DNA of 15,987 nucleotides, from NCBI GenBank assembly GCA_035606235.1, contig DATNFU010000036.1:1-15987 (forward strand). Reading direction: 5' to 3'. Of the stretch, positions 1 to 6,900 are shown one piece after another. The notes under the pieces were generated by a model. That model did no database searches. It had not been told where the DNA came from and was given only the letters and a program-made list of their open reading frames with translations. Position 1 is the first letter of the stretch, and each line of letters begins with the position of its first letter. This DNA comes from 66-474 sp035606235 (lineage in GTDB: Bacteria > Pseudomonadota > Gammaproteobacteria > Xanthomonadales > Rhodanobacteraceae). The position numbers were made by a program, and so were the translations under genes.

Positions 1-435
1 CAGCCGGATCGCACCGCCTGGTTTCACCACGCGCGCGAGTTCCCGCAAAGCAGGCAGTTGCGATGCATCGGGAAGGGTGCAGAACAGAAAACTCGCGACC
101 ACGGCGTCAAACGACGCATCCGCCAATGCAAGCTGGATGACATCCATTTCCATGAGCTGCACGCGTGCACGCGATGCCGCGCGTCGGCGCTCGGCGCGCC
201 GCAACATCGCCGGGCTGAGGTCCGCACCGACCACGTCGGACCCCGCGGGATAGCTCAACATGTTGCGGCCGGTGCCGACGCCGGCATCCAGAATCCACCC
301 GCCAAGCCCGCGAAAAAGCAGCGGCCGGATGTGTCGATAGCGCCCGTATTCAAAGGCGCCATCCAGCAAATCGTAAAACGGGGCGATCCGCTGGTAACGC
401 TGGCGCAGGGTGCGCGTGTTCGGCATGTTCGGCAT
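1..435 (-). CDS. Class I SAM-dependent methyltransferase (partial, C-terminus outside window)
   Basis: The minus-strand frame is open from an ATG at 435 through base 1, giving 145 residues of the N-terminal part. Residues 49-57 read LDAGVGTGR, the glycine-rich SAM-binding motif I. An acidic residue follows at the end of strand 2 (GADLSP, 70-75), then the motif IV region around 108-121 (SFDAVVASFLFCTL), then a post-motif VKPGG at 138-142. This is the UbiE/Methyltransf_11 fold; the substrate cannot be told. I chose the ATG at 435 because AGGAAA lies about 9 nt upstream. An in-frame ATG at 462 and another at 426 are alternatives, and the start region contains the repeated nonamer ATGTTCGGC on the plus strand, giving MPNMPN. 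It is transcribed divergently from the histidine kinase, with a gap of about 290 nt. Confidence 0.88.
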   Translation of the reverse strand, partial: MPNMPNTRTLRQRYQRIAPFYDLLDGAFEYGRYRHIRPLLFRGLGGWILDAGVGTGRNMLSYPAGSDVVGADLSPAMLRRAERRRAASRARVQLMEMDVIQLALADASFDAVVASFLFCTLPDASQLPALRELARVVKPGGAIRL

Positions 436-728
436 CGGCGAATGTTTCCTGAATGGTGTCATCCGGGCGTTCGCCTGGAAGACGGGTTTGGCAGTGCCAG
501 CATACGGGCGAGTTCGTCCGGGTTGGCCAGTCGCTACTCACGTTGTCACCTGTTCGTCACGAAGCGGTGGCGATGCTGGGGCTTGCGAATACGCATGGAA
601 GCGAAGCAGCGCTTGCCGCTCACGAAATCCGGGCATGCGGCAAAGCACGGTTTGATCAGGAATTGATGGATGCGGCACCTACCCAAGCACGCCACTGAGA
701 GGCACGAAATGCCGGGGGCAGGGGTGCC
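436..728. other. Divergent intergenic region between methyltransferase and histidine kinase
   Basis: About 290 nt with no gene I can support. It must hold the promoters of the two divergent genes, but I see no convincing -35/-10 pair. A plus-strand open frame ending in TGA at 698 has a coding-like second half (about 45 codons), but it has no recognisable family or good ribosome-binding site. It may be chance or a relic. Confidence 0.4.
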
Positions 729-2243
729 GTGACCATCTTCAAACGACGCACACGCGCTTCCGGAACACCTCGCGATCGCGACCGCGGTTTCGATTTTCTT
801 CCCGCGCACGGCGAGATGGCGCAACTCATCCGGCACAAGGACTGGTCGAAGACAGCTTTGGGCACGGTGGAACAATGGCCGCAACCGTTGCGGACGGCGC
901 TGGCGATCTGTCTCGATTCGAAGTTTCCAACTTACATGTGGTGGGGTCCGGAGCTCATCGAGTTCTACAACGATGCCTGCATACCGATCCTGCGCGCCAA
1001 GCATCCGGATGCGCTTGGCAAATCTGCGCGGCAGGCATGGAGCGATGTGTGGCCGGAGATCGGCCCGCTTGCCGAGCGGGTAATGGCCACCGGCGAGGGG
1101 GTGTTCGCTGAAAACCTGGAGATGATCCCCGAACGCGACAATACGCTTGCCTCGGCGTATTTCACCTTCTGCTACAGCCCGCTGCGCGATGCGATGGGGA
1201 ATGTCGCAGGCGTCTTCGTCACCGCGCTTGAAACCACAGAAATGATCCTTTCCGAAGCGGCGCTGCGCGAAAGCGAAACGCGCCTGCAGCGGATCATGGA
1301 TAGCGCCAGGGATTATGCGATCGTGTCCTTCGACGCGGAAGGGCGGATCACCAGTTGGAATGTCGGTGCCGAACGCCTGCTCGGATTTTCCGAACGCGAA
1401 GCGGTCGGCAAACCGGGCAGCATCTTCTTCACCCCGGAAGATCGTGCGGCAGGCGTGCTGGAGCAGGAAATGGCGCGCGCCCGCGATAAGGGCCGCGCCG
1501 CCGATGAGCGCTGGCACATGCGCAAGGATGGCACGCGCTTCTGGGGCTCCGGCCTGATGCTGCCGATGGTCGGACACAAGCGTGACCGTTACCTGAAGAT
1601 ATTCCGCGACAACACCGAACTGCGCCGCGCACAGGAACGACAGGCACTGTTGACCCAGGAACTGACCCACCGCGTCAAGAACACGCTGGCGATCGTGCAA
1701 TCGATCGCGATGCAGACGCTGCGCCAGTCGGCGAGCATGGAGGAGGCGCGCGACGCGCTGGAACTGCGGCTGGTGGCTTTGGCGCGGGCGCACGACATGC
1801 TGGTTGCGGGAAACTGGAGCGGCGGCGCACTGCGCGAAGTGGTCGCCAAGGCGCTCGGGCCTTATGGCGACAACGGGGATTCGGCGCGCATCCGCTGCGA
1901 CGGGCCGGATGTGCGAATCAACGCCCGCGCGGTGGTCGGCCTGTCGCTGGCACTGCATGAACTGGCCACCAATGCCGCCAAATATGGCGCGCTGTCCAAC
2001 CAGACAGGCCAGGTGGATGTACGCTGGGAGATCTCCGGCGGCGCGAACCGAAGGTTCTGCCTTCGCTGGAGGGAAAGCGGCGGCCCCGCGGTGGAACCGC
2101 CGCGCCGGCGCGGCTTCGGCACGCGCTCGATCGAGGAAGGTCTGGCGCAGGAAATTCAGGGCGAGATCGAATTGGACTTCGCACCGGAGGGTTTGTCGTG
2201 CACAATCCGGGCTCCGTTGCAAGAAATCGCGGATAGCGGATGA
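729..2243 (+). CDS. HWE-family sensor histidine kinase with two PAS domains
   Basis: A 504-residue cytoplasmic kinase with no transmembrane segment or signal peptide. Residues about 45-172 form an atypical PAS-like domain (FPTYMWWGPELIEFYNDA at 67-84), often found at the N-terminus of HWE kinases. Residues about 185-297 form a second PAS domain ending in a short helix. The H-box LTHRVKNTLAIVQSIAMQ (312-329) has the phospho-acceptor His314. The N-box is HELATNAAKYG (410-420). A WRE at 447-449 and a GFG at 462-464 complete the divergent ATPase. The WxE motif and HxxxN arrangement place it in the HWE class rather than classical HisKA. Neither PAS has the cysteine signature of a LOV photoreceptor (no GRNCRFLQ-like string), so the signal is unknown. 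The start is GTG at 729; an in-frame stop at 696 leaves no earlier start. Its end overlaps the response regulator by 4 nt, so the pair is translationally coupled. Confidence 0.93.
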   Translation: MTIFKRRTRASGTPRDRDRGFDFLPAHGEMAQLIRHKDWSKTALGTVEQWPQPLRTALAICLDSKFPTYMWWGPELIEFYNDACIPILRAKHPDALGKSARQAWSDVWPEIGPLAERVMATGEGVFAENLEMIPERDNTLASAYFTFCYSPLRDAMGNVAGVFVTALETTEMILSEAALRESETRLQRIMDSARDYAIVSFDAEGRITSWNVGAERLLGFSEREAVGKPGSIFFTPEDRAAGVLEQEMARARDKGRAADERWHMRKDGTRFWGSGLMLPMVGHKRDRYLKIFRDNTELRRAQERQALLTQELTHRVKNTLAIVQSIAMQTLRQSASMEEARDALELRLVALARAHDMLVAGNWSGGALREVVAKALGPYGDNGDSARIRCDGPDVRINARAVVGLSLALHELATNAAKYGALSNQTGQVDVRWEISGGANRRFCLRWRESGGPAVEPPRRRGFGTRSIEEGLAQEIQGEIELDFAPEGLSCTIRAPLQEIADSG

Positions 2244-2620
2244 TCAGCAATCTGCAAAAGGACATGAAGGGCCGGCGCGTGCTCATCATCGAGGACGACG
2301 TGCGCATCAGCATGCTGATGCAGGAATCGTTGGCTGAAATGGGTTGCGAGGTTGCCGGCACCGCGATGTTGTTCGACGATGCGCTGGAACTCGCCACGTC
2401 GCGACAGTTCGATGTCGCCTTGCTCGACATCAGCTTGAACGGCGAACTGAGTTATCCGGTTGCCGAGGCGATGCTTGAGCGCAGCCAGAAATTCGTGTTC
2501 GTCACCGGCCATGTGATGGAAACCCTGCCGGCTCCGTTCCAGGGCACGCCGGTGCTGTACAAGCCGTTCGGCATGAACGACCTTCGCAAGAGCCTGCGGA
2601 TGGCGCTGTTCGAGCGCTGA
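2240..2620 (+). CDS. Single-domain response regulator (CheY-like receiver)
   Basis: A 126-residue protein made only of a receiver domain. The acidic pocket is Glu18-Asp19-Asp20 (IIEDD), the phospho-acceptor is Asp63 in LLDISLNG, the switch Thr/Ser position is Thr89 in FVTG, and the conserved lysine is Lys108 in LYKPF. No output domain follows, so it should act by protein contact or as a phosphate shuttle, as is common for receivers encoded beside HWE kinases. The ATG at 2240 sits inside the kinase stop (ATGA), which implies coupling. A second in-frame ATG at 2264 would also give a complete receiver and has AAGGA only 2-3 nt upstream, too close to favour it. The kinase at 729-2243 is the obvious partner. 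Confidence 0.94.
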   Translation: MISNLQKDMKGRRVLIIEDDVRISMLMQESLAEMGCEVAGTAMLFDDALELATSRQFDVALLDISLNGELSYPVAEAMLERSQKFVFVTGHVMETLPAPFQGTPVLYKPFGMNDLRKSLRMALFER

Positions 2621-2681
2621 GTGCCGGAGCAGGGCTGGAGGCGGGGGGCGAGCCGGAAATGACCTCGCGCACTAGAACCGG

Positions 2682-2709
2682 TTGCGTCGCGCGAATCGTT
2701 TTATATAAT
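2682..2709 (+). promoter_or_regulatory. Predicted sigma70-type promoter (-10 TATAAT)
   Basis: A perfect TATAAT (2704-2709) lies in an AT-rich island unlike the GC-rich surroundings. TTGCGT (2682-2687) is a weak -35 at 16 nt spacing. Transcription would start about 28 nt before the ATG at 2744. A perfect TTGACA at 2710-2715 is an alternative -35, but lacks a good -10 downstream. The AT-rich island suggests the DNA is foreign to the chromosome. Confidence 0.5.
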
Positions 2710-2735
2710 TTGACATAATAGACATTCTCGTCAAT
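2708..2735 (-). other. Xer dif-like site (good XerD half, degenerate XerC half)
   Basis: I compared the minus strand with the gammaproteobacterial dif core as I remember it. The XerD arm here reads TTATGTCAAAT against TTATGTTAAAT (10 of 11), the central hexamer TGTCTA against TGTATA (5 of 6), and the XerC arm matches only about 5 of 11. The match and position are read from the sequence; function as a recombination site is inference. It lies immediately upstream of a truncated gene resembling a Xer recombination activation factor. One half-site being degenerate is typical of phage and IMEX attachment sites rather than chromosomal dif. Confidence 0.35.
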
Positions 2736-2742
2736 TTACGAG
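2727..2742. repeat. Small inverted repeat abutting the 2744 start codon
   Basis: CTCGT (2727-2731), a 6-nt loop, then ACGAG (2738-2742). This is a perfect 5-bp dyad just before the ATG at 2744. It could be an operator for the helix-turn-helix protein encoded there or an mRNA hairpin masking its start. Confidence 0.35.
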
Positions 2743-3186
2743 GATGCAAACCCAAGCCCGGCTTGCTTCGGTCGCGCCATGCCGCGCACCGTTCGCCCCC
2801 CGTCGCCGGCGCTGGATGATCTCTCCCGAAGGCTTCCGCGAGTTGCGCCTGTCGTGCCCGATGAGCCGGCCTGCGTGTGCGGCGTTTCTCGGCTGCAGCG
2901 TGTCCACCGTGCGCGCGTGGGGTCGCGGCCGCAACACGCCGACGAGCGTGGATGACTTCGCCATCAGCGGCACGAGCGCATGCTGGATTACGGGCCCTAG
3001 CGCGATACGCGCGGCTTCGGCTTCTTGTTCGGAATGCCACAGCGTAAGCGCTATCTGCCTGCCTGCGCCGACATCAACGACGATGCTTCCGCGGTAGCCG
3101 GGTCGCGCGGCGTGCGCCGCCTGGAATTCGGCGATATTGCCCCTGCCCCGTGCGAGTTTCTCCGGATCGAAAGTGTTGTCTCTCAT
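2731..3186 (-). CDS. ABM/monooxygenase-like small protein, 3' end replaced (chimeric, probably decayed)
   Basis: Residues 1 to about 82 match the small cytosolic family with RDNTFDPEKL, PGYRGSIVVDVGAGR, LTLWHSEQEAEAAR and a terminal LVPLMAKSSTLVGV, a ferredoxin-like antibiotic-biosynthesis-monooxygenase-type fold. Relatives normally run on for only about 10 more residues (G-x-G-x-V-V). Here the frame instead runs from about 2941 into antisense of the helix-turn-helix fragment and gives a ~70-residue Arg/His-rich tail, so the natural end is missing. Relatives start with M-F-A-V-x-R-D-N; here the codon at that Met is ATT (3198-3196), with GAGGA 8 nt before it, and the first ATG is at 3186. Either a rare ATT start is used or the start has mutated. 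Probably non-functional. Sited 65 nt downstream of the SnoaL-like gene on the same strand. Confidence 0.55.
   Translation of the reverse strand: MRDNTFDPEKLARGRGNIAEFQAAHAARPGYRGSIVVDVGAGRQIALTLWHSEQEAEAARIALGPVIQHALVPLMAKSSTLVGVLRPRPHARTVDTLQPRNAAHAGRLIGHDRRNSRKPSGEIIQRRRRGANGARHGATEASRAWVCILVN
2744..2935 (+). pseudogene. 5' fragment of a VC1465/XafT-type Xer activation factor-like gene
   Basis: The first ~64 codons encode a basic leader followed by ISPEGFRELRL, SRPACAAFLGCSVSTVRAW and GRGRN. This is the helix-turn-helix layout of small regulators common in Xanthomonadaceae and, in my memory, annotated as VC1465 family Xer recombination activation factors, where the motif continues with R/K-V-P-W and a hydrophobic LLRLLR stretch. 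Here the match stops at about 2935, right after GRGRN. The frame stays open to 3097 but reads antisense of the neighbouring ABM-like gene, so the C-terminal half is lost. It has its own AT-rich promoter island and the dif-like site upstream. ACGAGG touches the ATG at 2744, too close for an ideal ribosome-binding site, so the true start may be slightly downstream. Family assignment is moderate; truncation is clear from the loss of the conserved continuation. Confidence 0.5.
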
Positions 3187-3251
3187 CACCGCAAAAATCG
3201 TTCCTGTCCTCGTGATTATCCGTTCGGGAATTCGAGATTCAGACGCTGCGA

Positions 3252-3637
3252 CTATTGATTGTTCTGGCTTGTGCTCGCGTCGCAAATGAAAACGCGAACC
3301 TCGACCAGCGTCGTGCCTGAAAACCGGAAGCGTGCGGCGATGTACATCATGGTGTCGCGCCTGGCCACCCGGACTTGCGAAGTCGAGAAAACGATCTCGT
3401 CATCGCCCACTACGTCGATGAGTTGCCACGTCTCGAAATCGTAGTACTCGCGCACCTTGCCGTAGAAACGCTGGAAATCCGCAAGACCCGTGTAGGTGCC
3501 CCCGAACGGCAGCACCCGGGGCTCATGCATTACCAGGTTCGGGGCTACACGATCGGGATAGTCTTCCAGGCGTTTTTTTGGCCCAGCATTTCGGCGATGA
3601 AGCGTCGATTGCTCCGTGCCTCCGCTGGCGTTGCCAT
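3252..3637 (-). pseudogene. SnoaL/NTF2-like protein, frameshifted at an A7 run
   Basis: The natural start is the ATG at 3637 (MATPAEARSNRRFIAEMLG), with AAAGGA 9 nt upstream. This frame stops soon after codon 21 (about residue 30). One base over, the frame continues as EDYPDRVAPNLVMHEPRVLP, then FGGTYTGLADFQRFYGKVRE and an end VEVRVFICDAS. Together these are a small SnoaL-type alpha+beta-barrel protein of about 128 residues. The span of 386 nt is one base short of a whole number of codons. The shift maps to seven A residues on the coding strand (3573-3579), where eight would restore the frame. The in-frame heptamer A AAA AAC is also a textbook -1 slippery site, so programmed frameshifting is an alternative. 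Since both neighbours are broken, simple indel decay (or sequencing error) is more likely. Calling the continuous frame 3252-3833 one protein would be wrong: its N-terminal part belongs to the methyltransferase relic. Confidence 0.6.
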
Positions 3638-3683
3638 TGACTCGTGTCCTTTCGCATCCACAATTTTTCGGCGGGCTGGTGTC

Positions 3684-3944
3684 ATCGCGGCGCACCACGG
3701 ACGGCTCGATGCGATGCAGGGTATCGGTGACATTGGCGGGCGAGCCCGGTGCAGCCACGTGATCCAGCACAATGTATACGTCATCTGACTTCAAGGCCGC
3801 GTAGACAGCACGATTGAATGCCGCCATGTCCACCGGCCCATGAACGGATCCTTCGAATCGTGACAGTTCTGCGAGATCCAGAACAGATCGAATTTTTCCG
3901 GATAGCGCGCGGCCTCAAGCGCTGAAGCTGCCGTGTCACCGCAT
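3684..3944 (-). pseudogene. Internal fragment of a COG4798-type methyltransferase
   Basis: Two adjacent minus-strand frames together give the middle of a predicted secreted or periplasmic methyltransferase. First comes YPEKFDLFWISQNCHD...DPFMG, then VDMAAFNRAVYAALKSDDVY, IVLDHVAAPGS and TLHRIEPSVVRR. The join at about 3834-3836 needs one extra C (GGCC to GGCCC) to stay in frame. Relatives have a signal peptide and the SAM-binding domain before this part, and about 60-80 residues after it. Here neither is present: the match begins near 3944 in the promoter region of the c-di-GMP gene and ends abruptly near 3684, just upstream of the SnoaL-like start. The usual ALKPGG is also ALKSDD. Truncated on both sides and frameshifted: a relic. 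Confidence 0.6.
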
Positions 3945-4050
3945 CGCACGTAACCAAAAATCACACAAATCGCGTGCAATCTGCGACCTAAACACGCATG
4001 TTCATAAATGCCCGAGGTTACGCTTGTGTCACATGAGCAGGGGCACTTTA
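3945..4050 (+). promoter_or_regulatory. Upstream region of the GAF-GGDEF-EAL gene
   Basis: A short, relatively AT-rich stretch (A-runs near 3955-3970) that must carry the promoter of the 4051 gene. I cannot name a convincing -35/-10 pair. The ribosome-binding site AGGGG (4039-4043) is 7 nt before the ATG at 4051 and decides that start. Confidence 0.4.
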
Positions 4051-6900
4051 ATGGCAAGCAACGTCCGAAAATTATCGGTGACCGCCAAGCACGCGGAAGC
4101 ACCGGCTGCAGCCATGCTGCGGGCCAGCAGCAGACTTTGGGCGGCACAGGACCTGGACGCCGTTGCCACGGCGGCCTGCGATTTGCTGCGCGAACTCGCA
4201 CCGGGTAGCCTGATCCAGCGCTGCGCGCGCAACGCAAAACCTGCGTTCATGGAATCGTCCGGACGTCAATTCCAGATTCCTTTGTCGCGTCACGAAGTCT
4301 TGATCGCCACGCCGCACAGCAATCGCAGCCCGTTGCTGCGCGCGGCCGCCCAGCTCATCACGGCTCGCACCGATGCGCTGGCACGACAGAATGCACTGAA
4401 GGAATCCAACGCCCACCTTGGCCGTGCCGAAAAGCTGCAGCACGCGCTGTACGCGATTGCCGATCAGGCCAGTTCGGCCGACACCGATATCGCCCGGATG
4501 TTCACTGCGCTGCACCGGATCGTCGGCACATTGATGTATGCCGAGAATTTCTTCATCGCGCTTTATGACGCACACAAGGACAGCGTGCGGTTTCCCTACT
4601 TCGCCGATGTTGCCGATTTGGATGTTCCCGCTCCGGATGCTGAGTTGCCGATGCGCGATATCCTGCACGGCCCAACCTGGTACGTGATCAACGATGCCAA
4701 ACCGCTGATGGGTTGCGAGGAGCAACTGATGCAGCAGGCCAGCGGCCCCTTTCATTCAACCGGCGTAAAAAGCCTGGACTGGCTTGGTGTGCCATTGCTG
4801 CACGGCGCCGAAGTGGTCGGTTGCGTGGTGGTGCAGAGCTATGACGATACGCATCACTTCAGCGAGGAAGACAAGACCCTGCTGATCTACGTGGCCCAGC
4901 ACATCCAGACTGCGCTGGAGCGCCGTTTCGCGCACGCCGAACTGGAACACCGCGTCAATGAGCGCACCCAAGCCCTGCAGCAGGAAGTTCGTGAACGCCA
5001 GCGCGGCGAGCGCTTGCAGAAGGCGCTGTTCCGGATTGCCGAACTGGCCAGCAGCACCGAGAGCATCGAAAACTTTTTTGGCGCGGTGCATGGCATTGTC
5101 GGCGACCTGCTGGATGCCCGCAATTTCTACATCGCGCTGGTCACGGAAGACGGCGCCGAACTCACATTCCCGTACTACGTGGACGAACACGGAGGCGCAG
5201 TCAAAACCCGCAAGTTCGGCAATGGCCTGACCGAATATGTGATGCGGCGCGGCACGGCATTCCTGGCCGATGTGGATACCCTCGTCGCGCTGCACGATTC
5301 CGGCGAAGTCACGATGGGCAACGATGACGCGGTGTGCTGGTTGGGCGTGCCTCTGGTATGCGGCGAGCACACGATCGGCGCACTGGCCGTGCAAAGCTAT
5401 TCACAGGACAAACTCTACACGTCGCGCGACCAGGAACTGCTCACCTTTGTTTCATACCACATCGCCACGGCATTGGAACGCATCCGCGCCGCGGAGTCGC
5501 TGCGGCGCGCTTACGCCGAACTCGAGCATCGCGTCGACGACCGCACCCGCGACCTGCGCGCGCAGATCATCGAACGCGAACGCATCGAGAATCGCCTTAA
5601 ATACGAAACGCTGCACGACTCACTGACCAGCCTGCCCAACCGCGCGCACCTGATGCAACGCCTCGATCGCGCGCTGGATCGTTTTCATTCGTCAAGACAC
5701 GAAAGCTTCGCGGTGTTGTTTCTGGACCTCGACCGCTTCAAGATCATCAACGATTCGATGGGACATTTGATTGGCGACGACCTGCTGGTGCAGGTCGGTA
5801 AACGCATTCGTGCCTGCGTGAAAGCCCACGACGTGGTGGCGCGCCTGGGCGGTGACGAGTTCAGCGTCTTGCTGGAACACGTGAGCACCACCCAAGAGGC
5901 CAGTCTTGTCGCCACGCGCATCATCGAGAAACTGAACGCGCCGTTCCACCTGGCCTCACGGGAAATCTTCACGTCCACGTCCATCGGCATCACGCTGGTT
6001 GCGTCGCATTACCAGAACTCGGACGAATTGCTGCGGGATGCCGATTCGGCGATGTACCGCGCGAAGTCGCAGGGTCGGCGCCGTTACATCGTCTTCGATC
6101 ACGGCTTGCGCCGCGAAGCGATGTCGGCACTCGAGATTGAAAACGATCTGCGTCGTGGCTTGGCGCGCAAAGAATTCGTTCCGTATTACCAGCCGATCAT
6201 CAACCTCGAAAGTGGCGACGTGATCGGTTACGAAGCCTTGATGCGCTGGCGCCATCCCGAACGTGGCATCCTGCTGCCGGGCGAGTTCCTTGGCGTGGCC
6301 GAAGACACCGGGGTGTCCGAGGCGATCGACTGGCAGATTTTCGAGCAGGCCTGCCACGACGCCAATGCGCTTGCCGGCAACAGCGGTGCCTTCGTCGGCG
6401 TCAACCTGTCCGCGCGACATTTCCACAATCCACATCTCGACCAGCGCCTGCTCGATCTTTTGGCCGATTACGCTGTGCCCCCGTCACGCTTCCATGTGGA
6501 AGTGACCGAGCGCGCGCTGCTGGAAAACACGCCGGCGGTCCGGCGTATCCTGCACGCGTTCCGCTCGGCCGGCATCAGCATCTCGCTGGATGATTTCGGC
6601 ACCGGTTACTCCTCATTGTCCTACCTGCACCAGTATCCACTGCAGGCGCTCAAGATTGACCGCTCCTTCATCGCCAACCTCACCGACGGTGAAAGCAACA
6701 ACAGCGCCGTGATCCGCGCAATCCTCGCCATGGCACGGGCCATATCCATCAAGGTGATTGCCGAGGGTGTGGAAACCGCGGCACAACGCGACCTGCTGCG
6801 CGAGATGGGTTGCCACCAAGTGCAGGGATTCCTCTACTCGGAGGCACAACCGATCGACACCTGGATCGGCGAAAAGGCCGTGCCCGCCACGGTGAGTTGA
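4051..6900 (+). CDS. Bifunctional-type cyclic-di-GMP protein: GAF-GAF-GGDEF-EAL
   Basis: A 949-residue cytoplasmic protein. Residues about 15-110 look like a degenerate sensor (partial GAF) region. GAF domain 1 is at about 141-289 and GAF domain 2 at about 336-476; each is followed by a similar coiled linker (EHRVNERTQALQ and EHRVDDRTRDLR). The diguanylate cyclase domain is at about 520-680, with FLDLDRFKIIND (Asp559, Asp561) and an intact GGDEF at 600-604. The inhibitory I-site position reads KAHD (591-594) instead of RxxD. The phosphodiesterase domain is at about 700-940 and has EAL at 728-730, Asn785, Glu817/Glu820, Asp847-Asp848 in DDFGTG, Lys868, Glu905 and Gln925, so all metal and general-base positions look present. 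It can be expected to make and/or degrade c-di-GMP, gated by ligands at the GAF domains. The ATG at 4051 is preferred over TTG 4024 and ATG 4033 because of AGGGG 7 nt upstream. Monocistronic; no membrane segment. Confidence 0.94.
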   Translation: MASNVRKLSVTAKHAEAPAAAMLRASSRLWAAQDLDAVATAACDLLRELAPGSLIQRCARNAKPAFMESSGRQFQIPLSRHEVLIATPHSNRSPLLRAAAQLITARTDALARQNALKESNAHLGRAEKLQHALYAIADQASSADTDIARMFTALHRIVGTLMYAENFFIALYDAHKDSVRFPYFADVADLDVPAPDAELPMRDILHGPTWYVINDAKPLMGCEEQLMQQASGPFHSTGVKSLDWLGVPLLHGAEVVGCVVVQSYDDTHHFSEEDKTLLIYVAQHIQTALERRFAHAELEHRVNERTQALQQEVRERQRGERLQKALFRIAELASSTESIENFFGAVHGIVGDLLDARNFYIALVTEDGAELTFPYYVDEHGGAVKTRKFGNGLTEYVMRRGTAFLADVDTLVALHDSGEVTMGNDDAVCWLGVPLVCGEHTIGALAVQSYSQDKLYTSRDQELLTFVSYHIATALERIRAAESLRRAYAELEHRVDDRTRDLRAQIIERERIENRLKYETLHDSLTSLPNRAHLMQRLDRALDRFHSSRHESFAVLFLDLDRFKIINDSMGHLIGDDLLVQVGKRIRACVKAHDVVARLGGDEFSVLLEHVSTTQEASLVATRIIEKLNAPFHLASREIFTSTSIGITLVASHYQNSDELLRDADSAMYRAKSQGRRRYIVFDHGLRREAMSALEIENDLRRGLARKEFVPYYQPIINLESGDVIGYEALMRWRHPERGILLPGEFLGVAEDTGVSEAIDWQIFEQACHDANALAGNSGAFVGVNLSARHFHNPHLDQRLLDLLADYAVPPSRFHVEVTERALLENTPAVRRILHAFRSAGISISLDDFGTGYSSLSYLHQYPLQALKIDRSFIANLTDGESNNSAVIRAILAMARAISIKVIAEGVETAAQRDLLREMGCHQVQGFLYSEAQPIDTWIGEKAVPATVS

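Noticed and set aside
453..698. 81-codon plus-strand frame before the kinase
   Set aside because: Only its second half looks coding, with no good ribosome-binding site and no known family; kept only as a note in the intergenic entry.
546..2222. 558-codon minus-strand open frame antisense to the histidine kinase
   Set aside because: It mirrors the codon bias of a well-recognised kinase in GC-rich DNA, is rich in Arg/His/Ala/Gln, and shows no domain.
2704..2743. Considered a full chromosomal dif site
   Set aside because: Only the XerD arm and centre match well; the XerC arm is too degenerate, so an element attachment or relic is the more cautious reading.
4024..4050. Upstream TTG or ATG start for the c-di-GMP gene
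   Set aside because: The ATG at 4051 has the only good ribosome-binding site at the correct distance.
4072..5394. Two long minus-strand frames inside the c-di-GMP gene (4072-4755 and 4756-5394)
   Set aside because: Antisense shadows of clear GAF domains; the composition is not protein-like.
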